64,000 nucleotides of DNA from Tillus elongatus (Eukaryota > Arthropoda > Insecta > Coleoptera > Cleridae): the NCBI GenBank assembly GCA_964006375.1, contig OZ023262.1, forward strand, positions 87,493,654 to 87,557,653, given 5' to 3'. Shown one piece after another: positions 54,526 through 64,000 of the stretch. The stretch's first letter is position 1; each line of letters begins with the position of its first letter. The notes beneath the pieces are model-generated. The model was not told where the DNA came from, did not search any database, and saw only the letters and a program-made list of their open reading frames with translations. The position numbers were made by a program, and so were the translations under genes.

Positions 54526-54765
54526 CGCCTCCGTGGCCGTGCGTGAAAATCGAATCAGACTTTCCAATGCGGACTCGGGGGACGACGGTTCGAGACTCAC
54601 CGGCGGCGGATGATTTTTCAAATCACTGTCGTCGTTGAGATCGAGCTCAAGGTGGAGGGTAGGTTAGTTTAGATGAGCAAAAAGGGTCAGCAATGGCCTA
54701 ATTGCCAGTAAGCATCTTACCTTTTAGTAATAACTGGAGATAATAATTACAAATATCCATAAATA
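54526..54765 (+). mobile_element. Possible second tRNA-derived SINE family
   Basis: GCGCCTCCGTGGCCGTGCGT resembles a class II tRNA head, with a B-box-like GGTTCGAGACT 75 bp later at 54589. The body then continues GTCGTCGTTGAGATCGAGCT, CAGCAATGGCCTAATTGCCA. No second copy in the window, so the call rests on the A/B boxes only. Confidence 0.45.
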
Positions 54766-54949
54766 TTCTTATACATCTTTACAAATTTACTGATAAGAGC
54801 ATCTACCGCTTTCTGAGAGCGACAACAAGACCGGCTCAAGGATAGCAATAAATTAATTATGATCATTGAAAAATACACAATATGGATCATCAAAATACGG
54901 GAGCGATCACTGCTACCTAAAAATACACGATTATATCAGTAAATTTTCA

Positions 54950-55300
<351 letters not shown>

Positions 55301-55329
55301 GCGGACGAGTTCGTAAATCAGCTATAACA

Positions 55330-55960
55330 GACATTTTTTTTCTTCCAAAAATATTCAAAAATATTTTTGAAAACGCTATATTTTTGTAAGTAACTGGAAT
55401 GAGACTACATGTGGCCAGGAATGGTGCAAATATACCTGTGTTGTGAATTTTAAGTAATATGGTTCACAATATGTAGAGTTTTGTCAAATTAAAAGTAAAA
55501 TCTGAGACACGCGCTGAAACGTCTTAGTGGTCAAACTCCAATGCCTGACAGACAGAGTAGTTAACCGCCATGCGTAAATCTATTTATACAACAGGTTTAA
55601 ACCATACATCAACGGTAACCAAAGAAAATAAATAACAGGCATAAAACATACTACCCAAACCAACGATCGTGAAATCTCGGCCAGAAATATCTCAAATGAC
55701 AGGCGACATGAAATTAAAAATTTTCCAAGAGATTGTTTTTGACTGGAGATTCAATCAATGTTTAAAATACACTATATTTGTAGCTTGATGAACGGCCCCA
55801 AATACAGTTTTAGACTGAAAAGGTAGCATACTATTGTGGAAATATAAACAAAATCATGTCAAGTCTCTACAAAAATGATTGTAATACAGTTTGTTATTTT
55901 ATCTTTAAACTTAAACATAGGGCGTCATTTAAGATCGAAACAGTCGTTGAATGTGTTTCA
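55330..55960 (-). repeat. Dispersed repeat R1, copy c
   Basis: Reverse complement similar to 21180-21840 over its full length and to 1-310: GAAAACGCTATATTTTTGTA, GAAACGTCTTAGTGGTCAAA, CGATCGTGAAATCTCGGCC, TTAAACTTAAACATAGGGCG. Confidence 0.75.
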
Positions 55961-56084
55961 AGTGAAAGTTCTACTAATTCTGTAATTCATTGTTACGTTT
56001 ACTTTAAATATAATATAAAATATTCTGGTGCATGAAGCCGGCGTCAAGTATCATGTAAACAAAACGTTAGTTAACGTATCCTTA

Positions 56085-56160
56085 GATAGCTCAGTGGTAG
56101 CGTGCTTGTATTATACGCACAACGTTCTGAGATCGATTCCCGCTCAATGAATGTATGTTT
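56085..56160 (+). ncRNA. tRNA-like sequence (pseudo-tRNA or SINE head)
   Basis: TAGATAGCTCAGTGGTAGCG (A box) and GAGATCGATTCCCGCTC (B box) are spaced as in a tRNA. The D-stem is incomplete, the anticodon stem cannot form a normal 7-base loop, and the acceptor ends do not pair. Not a functional tRNA. Confidence 0.5.
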
Positions 56161-56319
56161 TTTTGTTTTACTTTACATTTGGAGAAACGATTGTGTACGG
56201 ACTGCATACTTTTTGAACAAGATCTCAATGTTGTTTAAAACTCCTGAATAACATTGTCACCTTTGAGTCTGAAATTATAATTTTCAGCAGGAATTTCGTT
56301 ATTGTTGATATTGAAAAAA

Positions 56320-56506
56320 TCTGGACGCAGCAAGTGCGTTATGGTAGTGAATTTTCATAAAAATGTTTTTAAATAGAAAATATGTGTGTTCTTTTTTAAG
56401 AAATCAGGCATCAAATTTGATTATCAATAGGTATAACCTATATAGCAGAAACAATGTGCGACGTTTCATCAAAATTACTTTATTGTTTGAAAATGTACAC
56501 AAATTT
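56320..56506 (+). mobile_element. MITE-A, interrupted by a LINE fragment
   Basis: TCTGGACGCAGCAAGTGCGT tip and interior up to GTTTGAAAATGTACACAAAT (56486-56505), where LINE sequence begins. The remaining ~130 bp and right tip were not found beyond the LINE. Confidence 0.75.
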
Positions 56507-58235
56507 CTTGGGGACGGGTTGTACTCGAGCAGTTTTCCAGTTACTAGGGAATATGCCTCTATTGTAAGATGTCTGAAACAGACGAGTCAGGACAGGAGTA
56601 AGTTCTGGTGCGCATTTTTTCAGAACAATTGCCGGGATCTCGTCAAGGCCAGAGGCTTTCCTGGTATTAAGAGAAATGAGCATCTTTCGTACCTTTTTAG
56701 TTTTGAAAGTGATATCCGTCATTTTATGCGCAACATTGGGGACTGTTCGTGGTTGAACATTTGGAGGTGGGTTGAGAGTAGAATTGCCGGCGAACAACGA
56801 GGCAAAAAGTTCAGCCTTACCCAGGGCGGTAGAAACAATTTCATCCCCGGAGACAAGAGGTGAAAACGTGCTCTTGCAGAAATTAGTCCCAATAGATTTA
56901 GCAAGAGTCCAGAAGGGTTTGCTGCCGCTGGAGCTTAAGAGGACCTTGTTTTGATGTGCTTATTAACAGAATTTTTTGCCTCAGAAAGAATGCGGACATA
57001 GCGGTTTCTTGCGTCGTTAAATGCTTTACCGTTTTCTTGACTGGGATTGTGTAGAAGCTTTTTGTGAGCTTTGACCTTTTCAAGTCTGGCCTTGTCACAG
57101 GATTTGAAGAACCAGGGCTTTTGTGCGGCTGCAGAGGTTTTCTGTGTACGTGGAATAAATAATTCGATGACGTTTTATGAGATATCAGAGGGGTCAGGAT
57201 GAGAAAAGCAGACAGACGCCCATGGAAATGAGGAAAAGTAATCCCGCATTTCGTCCTAGTTCGCGCAGTTGTAGTGCCAAACGATACGTGGGTGCGATGA
57301 CTGTGTCACCTCGGGTTAAACTGCACAGGAAGCAGTGATCATGCCATGGTCTGAGCGACCCAAAGGGGCGGTGACTGATATCTTATAGCAGTCAGGATTT
57401 GTAGTAAGAAGGAGATTCAAGGGATTTGAGCTGTGTGTTGGAATGCGAGGAAAGTAAGTAGGTTGCTGAAACATATTGGCTACAGAGTTGCTGACTGCAA
57501 TGGCCTCCGCTGCTCTTTCTTGTGGATCGGTTTTTGAAAATCCTAGCCATTCCTTATTATGGGCATTGAAGTCACCAAAAATAGTGATCTCGGAGGAAGG
57601 ATATACAGAAATCAGATTGTCGGTTTTTTCAGAAAGGTAGTCAAAGAGCTGTACAAAGTTGTTGTCAGAAGGTGACCGGTAAATGCAACAGATGAATTTA
57701 GTTACAGCCCTGAGAGACAGTTTGATCCATAGCATGTCTTTTCTTTGATCTTCTAATTTGGGGAGTCTGGTGCAGGGTAGATTGCTACGGATGTACGCGC
57801 ACACGCTTCCATGCAATCTAAAGGAAGTAAAGAGCTCATACCCCGGAAATTAAGGCGATTAGTGGCTGTTTTGGCACTGATTTCAGTTTCGGTGAGGAAG
57901 AGGAGTTGGAGCCTATTAGTCCGGAGGAAATTGTGGACGGAGTTCAGGTTAGAATTTAGGCCACATATATTAGAGAAAGTATGTTCAATCTTAATGCTGG
58001 CGCCCCCTGTACACCCCTATCCCGGAGATCCGAATGGAGGGGTATTTTACCTCCGGAATCTTTTTTACAAGGAGGAGCCATCATAATTTTTGCTTATAAG
58101 GGAAATCGACTCATACACCAGAACCGAAAACATCCGCTGGGACTTTACCGGCCCCTTGATGTGAGGGGTGGTACCTCATCGGGCGTGAAAAAAATCCTTT
58201 ACTCTCACGTAAAGGAAAATTCCACTACCACCTAA
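56507..58235 (-). pseudogene. Jockey-type LINE: 5' UTR, endonuclease and start of reverse transcriptase
   Basis: The minus strand from about 58000 reads FSNICGLNSNLNSVHNFLRT then LQLLFLTETEISAKTATNRL (APE endonuclease start: N and E motifs). After a shift comes HGSVCAYIRSNLPCTRL. An open 166-codon block (57816-57316) has DMLWIKLSLRAVTKFICCIY, RSPSDNNFVQLFDYLSEK, EITIFGDFNAHNKEWLGFSK (GDFNAHN catalytic motif) and APLGRSDHGMITASC (SDH motif). After stops the linker follows, then 56797-56510 with TRKASGLDEIPAIVLKKCAP and IFPSNWKTARVQPVPKK, the RT N-terminal region. The RT palm and 3' end are missing: homology ends abruptly at 56507 inside a MITE-A. The upstream 58010-58235 GC-richer segment is probably its 5' UTR. 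Confidence 0.8.
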
Positions 58236-58557
58236 TGTGCGTATAAAGAAAGCATATCGCCTTCCGTAAAATGTATGGTGTAGAAAACATCGCGTCTATG
58301 TGATTTTGTCACCGAAAAATTAAAAAGTTGAATATAAAGTGCAGGATTATGTTAATCCCCAACCATCGCGTCCGTAGCTTCTTCAACAGTGCAAATCTCT
58401 GAACTTATTGCCAAGTCACAAATCCATTTATTGGTGTTTCTAAGTGAGTGATATTGTTTTACCGGGAAAATGTAACAGCAACAATTATTTAATTTGTTTA
58501 AGCAGCGATCACATATTATAGAAGAAACCGAGGCAGCATAACTAGAATTATTAAAAT
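58236..58557. other. Intervening DNA, no gene recognised
   Basis: No supported feature; a 102-codon minus-strand frame covers part of it without a recognisable domain. Confidence 0.4.
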
Positions 58558-58860
58558 CCCCTAGCATGCTAATTTTTCCCGGATACTTCACCAAAGCACC
58601 AAAAAATGCTAAAAGTTGATTATTTGTAATTCGCATTGAAATATAAAGAACGAAAAACAAACATATAAGCTTTTTACCGACCTGGCAATATCGATGGCCG
58701 AGTGATAAGGACGCATGCTTCTAGAGACAAGGGGAAGCATCTTTTCACTTTCATGCACATACTACCAACTTGACCGTAACCCGTGTTGTGGCATCGTGTT
58801 TAAGCATGTTGAATATCTGCACGATCTGCCCTTCGCAAGTGGCGTACCGCGGTCTTTCTT
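58558..58860 (+). repeat. Duplicated segment, copy 1, with SINE-like remnant 58685-58860
   Basis: CCCCTAGCATGCTAATTTTT .. CACCAAAGCACCAAAAAATG .. CAATATCGATGGCCGAGTGA is repeated at 59238-59540. The tRNA-like head (ATGGCCGAGTGATAAGGACG) and body (GTTGAATATCTGCACGATCT) belong to a SINE cut off at 58856, where repeat G starts. Confidence 0.75.
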
Positions 58861-59237
58861 GTATGCCAAATAAATGATAGATAACCCCAAACAGAACAAA
58901 GACAAGTAGTATAGGTAAAATTATCCATTCAAAGAAGTAAACACTGTAAAATAAAAAGGATAATTATAAGGCAGAAGCAAGTAGTGAGTAGAGAAGCCGC
59001 TGGATAGAGTTACGGACAACCTGGGGTAATATAAATCATATAAATTCTTTCATTGTGTATCCATGGGAAATTGAACTCCAAAGCGAGGTCACCAGGATAA
59101 CCATTTCAAGTATAACGAATTGAGTGGGAATTTGAAAAACCGAGTTTAGTTTAATATTTAGAATTGCCATCATTGTTTAGTAAATTATAAGCACAAAAGA
59201 GATTTTAATGGTTAGAAATGGTTCCTAAATAAGTATC
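58861..59237 (+). repeat. Repeat G, copy 1
   Basis: ATAACCCCAAACAGAACAAA, AAGCAAGTAGTGAGTAGAGA, GAACTCCAAAGCGAGGTCAC. The same sequence occurs twice more in tandem at 61437-62075. No coding potential. Confidence 0.8.
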
Positions 59238-59366
59238 CCCTAGCATGCGAATTCTTCCCGAACACTTCACCAAAGCACCAAAAAATGCTGAAAGCTGATC
59301 ATTTGTAATTCGCGGTGAAATATAGAGAACGACAAACAAACATGTAAGCTTTTTACCCACCGGGCA
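59238..59366 (+). repeat. Duplicated segment, copy 2 (SINE 5' flank)
   Basis: CCCCTAGCATGCGAATTCTT .. AACACTTCACCAAAGCACC matches 58558-58684; together with the following SINE it shows that flank and SINE were copied as a block. Confidence 0.75.
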
Positions 59367-59692
59367 ATATCGATGGCCGAGTGATAAGGACGCTTGCTTC
59401 TAGAGGCAAGGGGAAGCATCGTTTCATGTACATATTACAAACTTGACCCTAACCATTGTTGTGGCATCGTCTTTAGGCATGTTGAATATCTGCACGATCT
59501 GCCCTTCGCAAGTGCCGTACCGCGGTCTCTCTTGTGTGCCATGCGATGTTGGCTGCATTAAAGATCCGTATTCTTCAAATAGAATGGAAGGGGTTCGGCC
59601 AAATTTCCAGGGTAGTGAGATGAAGCTGCTGCCTGGCCTCGGTGATTTGTGGCGGAAGTAGACCGGCGTAAAAGAAACAAAATACAACTTCC
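59367..59692 (+). mobile_element. tRNA-derived SINE with a Leu/Ser-type tRNA-like head
   Basis: The head CGATGGCCGAGTGATAAGGA differs from that of the 727-1085 SINE, but the body is the same family (CTGCATTAAAGATCCGTATT, AATTTCCAGGGTAGTGAGAT, GACCGGCGTAAAAGAAACAA). Head exchange with a retained body is known among SINE families. Confidence 0.75.
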
Positions 59693-61436
59693 GTGGTCCT
59701 AGCTTTTGCTGAGTGTAAGAATGTTAAGCTTTTTTATTAGAGAATTGCAATGTTCGTTAAAAAGGTCTAAATTCACTTCAAATCCAACCTCTTTTTATCC
59801 AATAGAGAAAGAGTATTCAACGTTCTATTTCAGCAGAGGCATAAAACATAGTATCAGAATTCACTATTCATGTTTGACGGCAATGTAATTTTAAGTTCAC
59901 GCTACTCTTATCAAACTGCAGATCTAACTTAACGCGAAGGTCACAGACATTTCTGTTTTATGGCCTGATTTATAACGTTCCAAATGTCAACACCAACTAC
60001 TGCCTCGCATCAGCTAGTTTCAGAGAAAAGATCCAATGAAACTTGATTCAGTTTTAATGGAGCGTAATCTTATTTGCCCATGTAACGTCTCTGTGCATAG
60101 AGCAATAAAACAGTTTATAGTTAGAGAGATAAGAATTAGTTGCTCGAATTACAATGCTTAACGATCAGAGAATGCTTTTCTAAGTGGTTGAGCAATCAAA
60201 ACGAATTATTATTATTTTTTCCTAACGGTAGAGGGTTAAAAGATTAAAAGTCTGGACACAGCAAGTGCTTTATGGTAGCGAGTTTTCATAAAAATGTATA
60301 CATGTAGCTAACCCCTGGTATTTAAAAATAAAAATAAAGCAAATTTCTGAAAATGTACAATCCATGTTTTACACAGGCATACTCCGAGTCAGGGGTAGTG
60401 ACAGAGTCAATTCGCTAGTATAACCTAAAATGAAAAGTAAATAACATTAATTCTAAAGCTTTTAAATAACACATAGACAAGCGATAAATACCTACAGCTT
60501 AAGTTCAAGGCAATGGTCAACTATATGTATTTATAAGGTCAAAGAAATTGAGATCAAGCATAGCGTAATTTTTAAGCAAAAAAGCATGTAACCAGACCGT
60601 GACTATATAATATACATAAGTTGTGACAAACAATATCTAAACTTCAAGTGACAATGCGTTCAGAACAACAAAGTAAAAACTCTATAGTCTGAATGCAAAG
60701 CGTTTTAAAAAAGACCAGTGGAGTGGTAATAAGTTCATAAAAATGTTCATTAATTTTAGTAATCAATTTGTTTACATAGAGTAAATAAAATTATATGCTT
60801 TAGTTTGTTAATGCAAAAAAAGAATGTTGAATTATGAATCATTTAAGAAAAGCTTGTGTACTTTCACGCAGATTTTAAAGAATTTGATTGATTCATTGAT
60901 TGAGTTTGGTACAAAAAGATTAGCATATTGAAATTAATTAGGTTTAAACTTACCGCTTAGATTAACATACTTTTGACTAATAGGATACATTTAATATCTA
61001 ATAATTAATATTTGAAAGGAAATGAGTGTTTTTGAATCATTATGTGAATCTGCCTTGTGATTGAGACTAATCTAAAAAAGAAGCAAATCAAGTGGTTAGA
61101 CTTATGTCAAACGTTAATTATCAAAGTTTATTGGTGATAACAAAACAATTGATAATATCCGGTTAGAAATAGGGGAACGAAGGTGAATATCGAAGGAGTA
61201 AAAGGTTTAATAGCTAGGCTGTTTGAAGATGCCACAAAAAAGTAAAATTCGACAATGTATCCCGAAATATAAAGTAAAAAGAAATAACTGAAACAGTACC
61301 TGATGTCAAAAGTATAGTGAATAGAACAGAAATCCACCTAACCAATGATAATATCAAATATTACATCAATCCTGACCGACGTTACTCTGAACAAAGGTAT
61401 TAAATCCTATAACTTGAAATATTTTAGTTTTAGTGC
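59693..61436. other. Longest apparently low-copy stretch; no gene recognised
   Basis: Apart from a MITE-A tip fragment at 60251-60400 (TCTGGACACAGCAAGTGCTT) there is no recognised repeat, RNA or protein-coding feature. Confidence 0.45.
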
Positions 61437-62075
61437 AGGAAATAAATGACAGATAACCCCAAACAGAACAAAGACAAGTAATATAGGTACAATTAGCCCT
61501 TCAAAGAAGTAAACACTGTCAAAGAAAAAGGATAATTATAAAGCAGAAGCAAGTAGTGAGTAGAGAAGCCGCTAGATAGAGCTACGGACAACCTTGGGTA
61601 ATATAAATCATATAAATTCTTTCATTGTGTATCCATGTGAAATTGAACTCCAAAGCGAGGTCACCAGGATAACCATTTCAAGCATAACGAATTGAGTGGG
61701 AATTTCAAAAACCGAGTTTAGTTTAATGTTTAGAATTGCCAGTAATATAGGTACAATTAGCCGTTCAAAGAAGTAAACACTGTCAAAGAAAAAGGATAAT
61801 TATAAAGCAGAAGCAAGTAGTGAGTAGAGAAGCCGCTAGATATAGCTACGGACAACCTTGGGTAATATAAATCATATAAATTCTTTCATTGTGTATCCAT
61901 GTGAAATTGAACTCCAAAGCGAGGTCACCAGGATAACCATTTCAAGCATAACGAATTGAGTGGGAATTTCAAAAACCGAGTTTAGTTTAATGTTTAGAAT
62001 TGCCATCATTGTTCAGTAAATTATAAACACAAAATAGATTTTAATAGTTAGAAATGGATCCTTAATAGGTAATTT
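61437..62075 (+). repeat. Repeat G with a recent 264 bp tandem duplication
   Basis: 61477-61740 and 61741-62004 are tandem copies differing by only a few substitutions (e.g. AGCCCTTC/AGCCGTTC, GATAGAGC/GATATAGC). The unit starts AGTAATATAGGTACAATTAG. A third, older copy is 58861-59237. Confidence 0.9.
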
Positions 62076-62260
62076 ATAATCAAAAAAATAGTTTGTTTAT
62101 ATAAAATTTAAAAATATTTTTCAATCAAGTAAATAAAATTAACATGTTCTGTTTTAAAAGAAAAAACTAACGACCTCTTTTATTGACCAAGTAAAGATAT
62201 AAACAAATTATACACCTAAATTCTACATTATATTACTTAATAAAACATACAAAAACCAAT

Positions 62261-62265
<5 letters not shown>
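62076..62265. other. AT-rich DNA
   Basis: No feature recognised between repeat G and the TA tract. Confidence 0.4.

Positions 62266-62352
<87 letters not shown>
62266..62352. repeat. (TA)n microsatellite, ~87 bp
   Basis: Ends exactly at the CAGGGTGATTCGCTGGC terminus of the mariner fragment. Confidence 0.95.
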
Positions 62353-62355
<3 letters not shown>

Positions 62356-63475
62356 GGTGATTCGCTGGCAAAAAATTAGGGGAGTCTTTCTAATAAAGTT
62401 TTTCTTAAAACCCATTCTCCTCCAAGTTACAGCCCTTTAAAATTTTGGCAAAAAAAGAATTTTCATTAAATTTCTCCGTTATGGAATAATTTTAAAAAAC
62501 GAAATTTTGCAGATGCATAAGGCTAACAAAATGACAGTTTTAAAAGGATTTTATAACCCTATAATGTTATCACAAGAGGGTGAAAAAACCTACCCTTACA
62601 TTATTTTTTATCAATACTTTTTATTGTGTGTACCGTTTTCTATTTTAAAAAATGATTTAGAAAGAAGGATTCATTTAGCAATTTTTTTATGTCTTGACAT
62701 TTTCTCATAAAATTGTTAGTTTCATCACAAAAAAATAAAATATTACTCAGATCGATGTCACATGTATTTACAGAGTGGTTGTTATTTGCTGAAAAAACAA
62801 GTACGTGGTAGGCTGTCAAATAACGTCATAATTACACTAATATGTTAATATGTATTGTTCTGGCTTTTAATAATTTCCAAAAATTCATAATAAGAAACAA
62901 CAACTAGGTATTGTACTACTATTTAATAATTAATAATTAACAAACTAAGAAACGAAAAGAAATATTAACAAAATGTCAGTACGTATCATCATAATAAATG
63001 TTGAAAATGCCCTCCTTCGGAGAGAACGCATGACTCTAGTCTGTTTCTCATTGAACTTCGTATTCTATGAAAAATACCGGGTGTGTTTCTTATAATATCA
63101 CATGATGCGATAATACGATTTCTGAGGTCATCGATGTTTGCAACAGGACTTGAATAAACTAAGGTTTTCAGAAAACCCCACAGGCAAAAATCCAACGGAT
63201 TCAATTCAGAAGATCAAGCAGGCCAAATCTGTGGGCCTCCTCGACCTATCCAACGATTTGGGTAAACTTCGTTCAAGTAGTTACGAGCGTTGATACTAAA
63301 ATGAGCCGGAGCCCCGTCGTGCATGTACCACATTTGTTGTCTAATTTGTAAAGGAATATTTTCAAGAAGTAGGGGCAACTCTTCTTCGAGTAGATGACAG
63401 TACACTTCTCCATTTAGTCTTATCGGAGGAAAATATGGTCCAATTAAGTCATCACCAATGACAGGAGGAGGTTCT
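62353..63475 (-). mobile_element. DUF4817-type mariner-like element, 5'-truncated
   Basis: The right-hand (3') terminus CAGGGTGATTCGCTGGC abuts a TA tract. About 640 bp of non-coding sequence follow, then the transposase C-terminal half on the minus strand (62989-63475). The 5' half and its TIR are absent; beyond 63475 is other repeat DNA. Confidence 0.65.
62989..63475 (-). pseudogene. DUF4817-type mariner transposase, C-terminal half
   Basis: The minus strand reads PVIGDDLIGPYFPPIRLNGE, YCHLLEEELPLLLENIPLQI, QMWYMHDGAPAHFSINARNY (HDGAPAH: second catalytic Asp), PNRWIGRGGPQIWPA, a TGA stop at 63216-63214, then SSELNPLDFCLWGFLKTLVY (third acidic position changed, SPDL to SSEL) and CVLSEGGHFQHLL ending at the natural stop. 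One nonsense codon and loss of the N-terminal half. It is better preserved than the 9.8 kb copy. Confidence 0.8.
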
Positions 63476-63649
63476 CAATTCGACTGTATTTTTTGATGTG
63501 TGTTACCTCAGAACCTTTTTCTATGTGAACCGATTTTGATGCTTCTTTTTTTATTTGAAAGTTAGTGCTTCTCGTGAGGTTCCATATAAATTTGATCAAC
63601 ATCTGATCAGTAGTTTTTGAGTTATCTTTAATGAAGTCGGATTTCTATT
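63476..63649. repeat. Unassigned repeat-like DNA
   Basis: TACCTCAGAACCTTTTTCTA..GATGCTTC..TTGAAAGTTAGTGC looks like a response to the ACCGATTTTGATGAA-type modules (AACCGATTTTGATGCTTCTT), but no second copy was found. Confidence 0.4.

Positions 63650-64000
<351 letters not shown>

Noticed and set aside
56085..56160. Functional tRNA gene
   Set aside because: A and B boxes are present, but the D-stem, anticodon loop and acceptor stem do not fold properly; kept only as tRNA-like.

Overview
The window is AT-rich, intron-bearing eukaryotic DNA, almost certainly from an insect. The transposon mix (Jockey- and R1-type LINEs, tRNA-derived SINEs, DUF4817-type mariner relatives, piggyBac, pogo/Tigger, a CsRn1-type Ty3/gypsy element, a Sola-like DNA transposon) and an arthropod-style TATA/TCAGTT core promoter both fit. 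A beetle with a large repeat-rich genome is plausible, but nothing here proves the order. There are no rRNA genes, intact tRNA genes, CRISPR arrays or prokaryotic genes.

Only one locus looks like a working host gene. It lies on the minus strand: a secreted/membrane protein of about 171 residues with coding exons at 24228-23983 and 19583-19314, separated by a 4.4 kb intron. A candidate promoter and non-coding first exon lie near 29.6 kb. Its introns are filled with repeats.

Most of the rest is layered mobile DNA. The dominant layer, on both strands from 0.3 kb to 64 kb, is an interrelated repeat family with four parts: a 5' hairpin (AGTGAATTTT...AAAATTCACT), a conserved ~110 bp block, a (TA)n or (TA)n(TG)n microsatellite at a fixed position, and one to several ~141 bp modules. 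Many copies end in the tip CGCACTTGCTGCGTCCAG. The same tip in inverted orientation bounds five ~315 bp MITE-like units. I count 31 tips and 28 long TA tracts (about 3 kb of TA in total). The architecture resembles non-autonomous Helentron/DINE-like elements with internal microsatellites, but that assignment is inference.

Other layers, left to right: a SINE (0.7-1.1 kb); a long-TIR transposon (2.2-3.2 kb); a DUF4817 mariner relic split by 3.5 kb of repeats (5.9-10.5 kb); LINE fragments (10.6, 13.5-14.1, 15.1-15.6, 20.6-21.2 kb); foldback elements (18.3, 24.8 kb); the host gene (19.3-29.6 kb); a tandem/inverted repeat block (30.9-31.9 kb); a near-complete DUF4817 mariner with ~240 bp TIRs lodged in a TA tract (38.0-39.9 kb); two related piggyBac relics (40.1 and 43.4-45.1 kb); a Sola-like transposon with 4 bp TSD AACT (45.8-53.4 kb) that carries a Ty3/gypsy element with identical LTRs and 5 bp TSD ATAAT (45.87-50.63 kb); a Jockey-type LINE (56.5-58.2 kb); duplicated SINE-bearing segments (58.6-59.7 kb); a fresh 264 bp tandem duplication (61.5-62.0 kb); and a truncated DUF4817 mariner (62.4-63.5 kb).

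The best candidates for something not yet described are the hairpin-(TA)n-141 bp module family and its relation to the inverted-tip MITEs, the in-frame 141 bp triplication at 36.6-37.0 kb, and the nested Sola/gypsy locus.
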